DNA of 61,076 bases from Streptomyces acidicola (GTDB lineage Bacteria > Actinomycetota > Actinomycetes > Streptomycetales > Streptomycetaceae). The translations under genes and the position numbers were made by a program. Numbering within the stretch: position 1 is the first letter of the stretch; each line of letters starts with the position of its first letter. The notes beneath the pieces were generated by a model. That model was not told where the DNA came from and did no database searches. It saw only the letters and a program-made list of their open reading frames with translations. Positions 57,779 to 61,076 of the stretch are shown one piece after another. Location: contig NZ_VMNX01000023.1 of the NCBI RefSeq assembly GCF_009377235.1, positions 1-61,076 on the forward strand. Reading direction: 5' to 3'.

Positions 57779-59077
57779 TCAGCGCGCGGACGAGGCTGCG
57801 GCGGTCTCCCCGGCGACGGCGGCCGCCTCGGGGGCGTATTCGTCCGCCGTACGGAGCCGGGGCATCCAGAACAGCAGCACGACGGTCGAGACGACGGCGC
57901 ACACGAAGATCCCGGTGAACACCGCTCGGGGGCTCGAAGCCAGCAGGGACGGCACCACGAACGCGAGGATCGCCGCGACGACGCGGGCGAACGCCATGGT
58001 GACTCCCTGGGCCGTGCCTCGCAGCAAGGTGGGGATGAGTTCCTGCGACCACACCTTGTAAAGGGGTTCACCGGCGAGACTGCTGGCGAGACCGAAGAGG
58101 AAGACGAGGACCAGGATCGAGGCCCGGGACGGCCCGAGGAACGTCAACGGAGCCCAGCTCACAAGGATGAGCACGGTACCGATCACGGTCAGCGGCCGAC
58201 GCCACCGTGTGTCGACAAGGGCCATGAACAGCGCACTCGCCAGGAGCGACAACACCAGGGCGATGAGGGCCAGACGCGAGATCGTCTCGACGTCGCCGCC
58301 CGCGAGCGTCGTCCATATGTAGGTCTTGTACTGGCCGTTGATGCTCGCCCCGACATTCCAGGCCGCGTAGAAGATGCCGGTCGCGAGTACCGCGAAGACC
58401 ACGGGGCGACGGAAGATCTGGCTGATGTTCCGGAACTGCACGGCGGGTGCCCCGGTCCTGCCGTCGCGGTCGGCGGCGCGCCTCGCGTCGAGCCACTCCT
58501 GGGATTCGGGGAGGCTGATGCGCAGCAGAAGGACAAGGACCGCGATTCCCACCAGGCCCCAGAAGATGACGCGGGCGCCGGTAATGCCGAGGTGTCCGAC
58601 GAAACTCACCACCAACTGCACGGTGGCGATCCCCAGCGCCCACAGCAACGCCGAGAGGCTCACCATCCGGCCCTTGCGCCTGGGCGGGGCGGCCTCGTTG
58701 GCGAGTGCCAGTGCGACGGGCAGGTCGGCGCCGATACCGAGACCGGTCAGGACCGCGCCGGGGATCAGCATCCACGGCGCCACCGCGGTTGCCAGCAGGA
58801 CGGCGCCCACGGCGAACACGATCAAAGCAAGGGTCAGCACACGGCGTCGGCCGAACCGGTCGCCGAGCCGCCCCCCGAAGAGCGCGCCGAGGGCGAAGGC
58901 GAACTGCTGGCACGCGAGCACCGTGCCGATCATCCCCGGGGTGAGCCCGAGCGGGTCGGCGTAGAGCACGCTGATCCCGATCCCGGACCCGACGAGGGCG
59001 GCGGAATCGAGGTAGGACGCCATGCCGGCGAGAATGGCCGTGCGCCACGGGCGCTGCGCCGGGACAGAGTGCACCAT
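57779..59077 (-). CDS. MFS transporter of the sulfatase cluster
   Basis: A 432-residue, about 12-helix permease from ATG 59077 behind GAGGAG. Features: FGGRLGDRFGRRRVLTLAL in the first loop (about 68), GLGIGADLPVALALANE (about 110), and a central loop with SLPESQEWLDARR. Resembles sugar or metabolite:proton symporters. It is first in the operon, 72 bases before the sulfatase, under a LacI operator at 59130. Import of an intact sulfated oligosaccharide would explain the cytosolic enzymes. Confidence 0.9.
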   Translation of the reverse strand: MVHSVPAQRPWRTAILAGMASYLDSAALVGSGIGISVLYADPLGLTPGMIGTVLACQQFAFALGALFGGRLGDRFGRRRVLTLALIVFAVGAVLLATAVAPWMLIPGAVLTGLGIGADLPVALALANEAAPPRRKGRMVSLSALLWALGIATVQLVVSFVGHLGITGARVIFWGLVGIAVLVLLLRISLPESQEWLDARRAADRDGRTGAPAVQFRNISQIFRRPVVFAVLATGIFYAAWNVGASINGQYKTYIWTTLAGGDVETISRLALIALVLSLLASALFMALVDTRWRRPLTVIGTVLILVSWAPLTFLGPSRASILVLVFLFGLASSLAGEPLYKVWSQELIPTLLRGTAQGVTMAFARVVAAILAFVVPSLLASSPRAVFTGIFVCAVVSTVVLLFWMPRLRTADEYAPEAAAVAGETAAASSAR

Positions 59078-59129
59078 ACGAACTCCTCGTTGAGTCGCAA
59101 CCTTAGTGGGGCGATCATTTTGCGCCACT

Positions 59130-59145
59130 TGTAGATCGATCTACA
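59130..59145. promoter_or_regulatory. LacI operator O1, TGTAGATCGATCTACA
   Basis: Perfect 16-base palindrome, 53 bases upstream of the transporter start. It shares its sequence with O2 (59165-59180), 35 bases away centre to centre. Confidence 0.88.
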
Positions 59146-59164
59146 CATGGCGGGAAACGACCGC

Positions 59165-59180
59165 TGTAGATCGGTCTACG
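59165..59180. promoter_or_regulatory. LacI operator O2, TGTAGATCGGTCTACG
   Basis: Imperfect copy of O1 (two mismatches to the palindrome), on the regulator side, 123 bases before the LacI start. The pair suggests cooperative binding and autoregulation. Confidence 0.82.
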
Positions 59181-59302
59181 ATGCTCGGGGCGGATCGGCC
59201 CCATGTCAATACCCGACCAACGAAGAGAAGGGATGCCCGCCGCCCTCTCGATAGGGTGGCAGCACGGTCCAGAAGCCGCGGTGCCGGCGAAGGGGAGGTG
59301 CT

Positions 59303-60310
59303 GTGAGGCCAGGTAAGGCCGTCACGATGATGGACGTCGCACGCGAGGCCGGGGTGTCACGCGCGGCGGTTTCCAAGGTCATCCGCGACGCCTACGGCGT
59401 GAGTCCCGACATGCGCAAGCGGGTCGAATCGGCCATCGAACGCCTCGGATACCGGCCGAGTGTCGCGGCACGGGCGATCCGCGGGTCGAGCTTCACGATC
59501 GGGTTCGAACTCCACGAGATCGAGAACCCGGCGCTCAGCCGCATCCTGCGCGGAGCCGCCGAGGGGATCGAGGGAACCGGATACCGGCTGGTCATCGCTC
59601 CCGGCGACCCCGAGGGCCAGCATGCGATCGACGCGCTCGTCGACCTGCGGGTCGACGGCCTCGTCGCGATCGCCCCGCGCGCCACACCCGCTTGGCTGGA
59701 GAACCTGGCGTCGCGGATTCCCCTGGTGCTGGTGTCGCGCCACGACCCGTCGGTCAACTACGACACCGTCGCGGGCGGCGACGACGAAGGGGCACGCCTC
59801 GTGATGCGGCACCTCTTCGACCTGGGACACCGCAGCATCGCGCACCTCACACGGAGCGAGGAAGCCACGGCGCAGGAGGGAGGGGCGCTCGCGGTGAGAC
59901 TGGGCGCCTACCTCGACGAGATGGCCCGAAACGGCCGGGAGTCCCGCATCCAGGTGCTGCGGACGCTCTCGACGAGCGACGCCTACCACGCCACGGTCGG
60001 GCTGCTGGACTCGGCCGACCCGCCGACCGCGCTCTTCGCCTCGCACGACGACCTCGCGTTCGAGGTACTTCGCGCGGTCAGGGAGCGCGGCCTGGACGCG
60101 AGCGACCTGTCCGTCGTGGGCTACGACAACGTGCGCTTCGCAAGCCATCCCGGGCTCTCGCTCACGACGGTGGACCAGTCCGGCGACGACCTCGGCCGAC
60201 GTGCCGTACGCCTGCTTCTGGAGCGGATCAACGGCCGCACCGCGGCGAAACACGAGGAGACCGAGCTGCGGCTGGTGGTACGCGGGTCGACCGCTCCCCC
60301 ACGGCGCTGA
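59303..60310 (+). CDS. LacI-family repressor of the sulfatase/rhamnosidase operon
   Basis: A 335-residue repressor from GTG 59303 behind GGGGAGG. The HTH is MMDVAREAGVSRAAVSKVIRD (given as family landmark VAREAGVSRAAVSKVI, about 11-26), with hinge helix SVAARAIRG (about 53), then a periplasmic-binding-protein core (about 63-330). SHDDLAFEVLRAVRERG and VVGYDNVRFASHPGLSLTTV are typical. Divergent from the operon, with two operators between. Effector is probably the imported sugar or its product. Confidence 0.93.
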   Translation: MRPGKAVTMMDVAREAGVSRAAVSKVIRDAYGVSPDMRKRVESAIERLGYRPSVAARAIRGSSFTIGFELHEIENPALSRILRGAAEGIEGTGYRLVIAPGDPEGQHAIDALVDLRVDGLVAIAPRATPAWLENLASRIPLVLVSRHDPSVNYDTVAGGDDEGARLVMRHLFDLGHRSIAHLTRSEEATAQEGGALAVRLGAYLDEMARNGRESRIQVLRTLSTSDAYHATVGLLDSADPPTALFASHDDLAFEVLRAVRERGLDASDLSVVGYDNVRFASHPGLSLTTVDQSGDDLGRRAVRLLLERINGRTAAKHEETELRLVVRGSTAPPRR

Positions 60311-60494
60311 CACGTTCATGGGCGAGGCTCACCCGCTGCCGAACACGGGCATCGAGCGTTCGGACCCGACCAGGTCTTCGACAGACCCGCAGTGATCTTG
60401 CCCAGGTCCAAGAGCGGAATCTTCGCCGGCCTCCGAGTAAAGGTGCCGATGAGCGGCAGACTCAACCTCGAAGATCGGAAACGACCCATACGAA
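60311..60494. other. Intergenic stretch between LacI and tRNA-Pro
   Basis: About 180 bases after the LacI stop. I see no gene, operator or repeat. It leads into the tRNA terminator. Confidence 0.4.
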
Positions 60495-60530
60495 AAGGGC
60501 CCTCACAGGCTCTCGCCTGCGAAGACCCTT
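60495..60530 (-). terminator. Terminator of the second tRNA-Pro gene
   Basis: Hairpin with arms 60495-60510 and 60515-60530 (internal mismatches and G-U pairs) around a GAGA loop, followed on the minus strand by TTTTCG. It differs entirely from the terminator of the first tRNA copy. Confidence 0.75.
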
Positions 60531-60537
60531 CGCACCG

Positions 60538-60611
<74 letters not shown>

Positions 60612-60710
60612 ATGCGCTTCCGCGGGTGCCCCGCGTGATCACGCGATGAGAACTTTACCGCACGCCGGGAGCCGCCTCGACGGGGGACGTGGGCGGGGGA
60701 GAATCGACTC

Positions 60711-61076
60711 ATGAGCGGGACGCGACGCACAAATGAGACAGAGCGGACGAGTGGCGCATCGGAGGGCCGGGCCGCCGAGAGGCGGGACCGGGACGCGCAG
60801 GGGCGGGCGCGGAACGCTCGGCCGCGGGACGGGCTGGGGCGGCCCCTGCCGTACGGCGCGGACGGTGTGGAGCGGCAGCCGGAGGGCGTCGTACGCGGCC
60901 CCCAGGACACCGTCGCCGAGGCTCAGGCGCTGCTCGACGCGGGCAAGCCGTTCCATGCGCACGAGGTCTTCGAGGACGCCTGGAAGTCGCGACCCGACGA
61001 CGAACGGGGCCTGTGGCGCGGGCTCGCCCAGCTCTCGGTGGGCCTCACGCACGCCGCTCGGGGAAACGTCACGGGC
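60711..61076 (+). CDS. DUF309 domain protein (partial, runs off the window)
   Basis: Starts at ATG behind GGGGGAG and remains open to the window end (122 codons). After an Arg-rich, probably disordered N terminus (about 1-60), the segment LLDAGKPFHAHEVFEDAWKS, then ERGLWRGLAQLSVGLTHAARGN matches the DUF309 helical family, with the conserved HEVxE and W/GL pattern. The biochemical role of the family is not established. It likely belongs to the conserved chromosome beyond the tRNA. Confidence 0.88.
   Translation, partial: MSGTRRTNETERTSGASEGRAAERRDRDAQGRARNARPRDGLGRPLPYGADGVERQPEGVVRGPQDTVAEAQALLDAGKPFHAHEVFEDAWKSRPDDERGLWRGLAQLSVGLTHAARGNVTG

Noticed and set aside
56240..59134. 964-codon plus-strand open frame opposite the sulfatase and transporter
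   Set aside because: Same reasoning: antisense to two well-supported genes, composition extremely rich in Arg, Asp, Gly and His.

Overview
The window is high-GC DNA with features typical of a Streptomyces-type actinomycete: GTG and TTG starts behind AGGAGG-like ribosome sites, twin-arginine signal peptides on secreted glycosidases, a monomeric NADP isocitrate dehydrogenase, many TetR/LacI/IclR regulators with visible palindromic operators, and tRNA genes without an encoded CCA. No rRNA, CRISPR array, integrase or recognisable transposase was seen.

Layout. (1) 1-8178: isocitrate dehydrogenase, an atypical LuxR-type response regulator, a DoxX protein, and a leftward acyl-CoA dehydrogenase/MmpL pair. 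(2) 8179-60611: about 52 kb of mostly catabolic genes bracketed by two tRNA-Pro(GGG) genes, same strand, that lie in an 81-bp identical block. (3) 60711-end: the start of a DUF309 gene.

Inside the bracket, left to right: a Nep1-like cytolysin; a split FluG-like pair (glutamine synthetase-like plus amidohydrolase); a TetR/CocE-hydrolase divergent pair sharing a near-perfect operator; a YceI protein; a hydroxyquinol (resorcinol/phenol-type) operon of flavin monooxygenase, ring-cleavage dioxygenase and maleylacetate reductase with a divergent AcoR-like activator; convergent GH95 fucosidase and GH78 rhamnosidase genes, both with Tat signals; a hydroxyacid dehydrogenase/RraA-like operon beside a broken SDR; and a pyroglutamate block (MHS transporter, truncated pxpA copy, pxpABC, SDR, aminotransferase, TetR, glutamate dehydrogenase) that could take 5-oxoproline to glutamate and 2-oxoglutarate.

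Next (39.6-47.4 kb) is a region rich in gene remnants. It contains three paralogous SDR-like genes, each preceded by the same operator cassette, with one intact TetR gene beside the middle copy. All three proteins lack the SDR catalytic YxxxK pair and the NNAG motif. A divergent intradiol dioxygenase, a normal SDR, a frameshifted TetR gene and a SnoaL-like fragment lie among them.

From 47.4 to 52.3 kb is a compact, overlapping D-galactonate-type operon (dehydratase, KDPGal aldolase, IclR, sugar kinase, MHS transporter). From 52.6 to 60.3 kb is a cluster that looks built for sulfated rhamnosides: LacI regulator with two operators, MFS transporter, cytosolic sulfatase with a CCPAR active site, cytosolic GH78 enzyme, two tiny overlapping open frames, and the formylglycine-generating enzyme that would activate the sulfatase. 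The least-described material here is the three-copy SDR regulon and the sulfatase/rhamnosidase/FGE operon with its microproteins.
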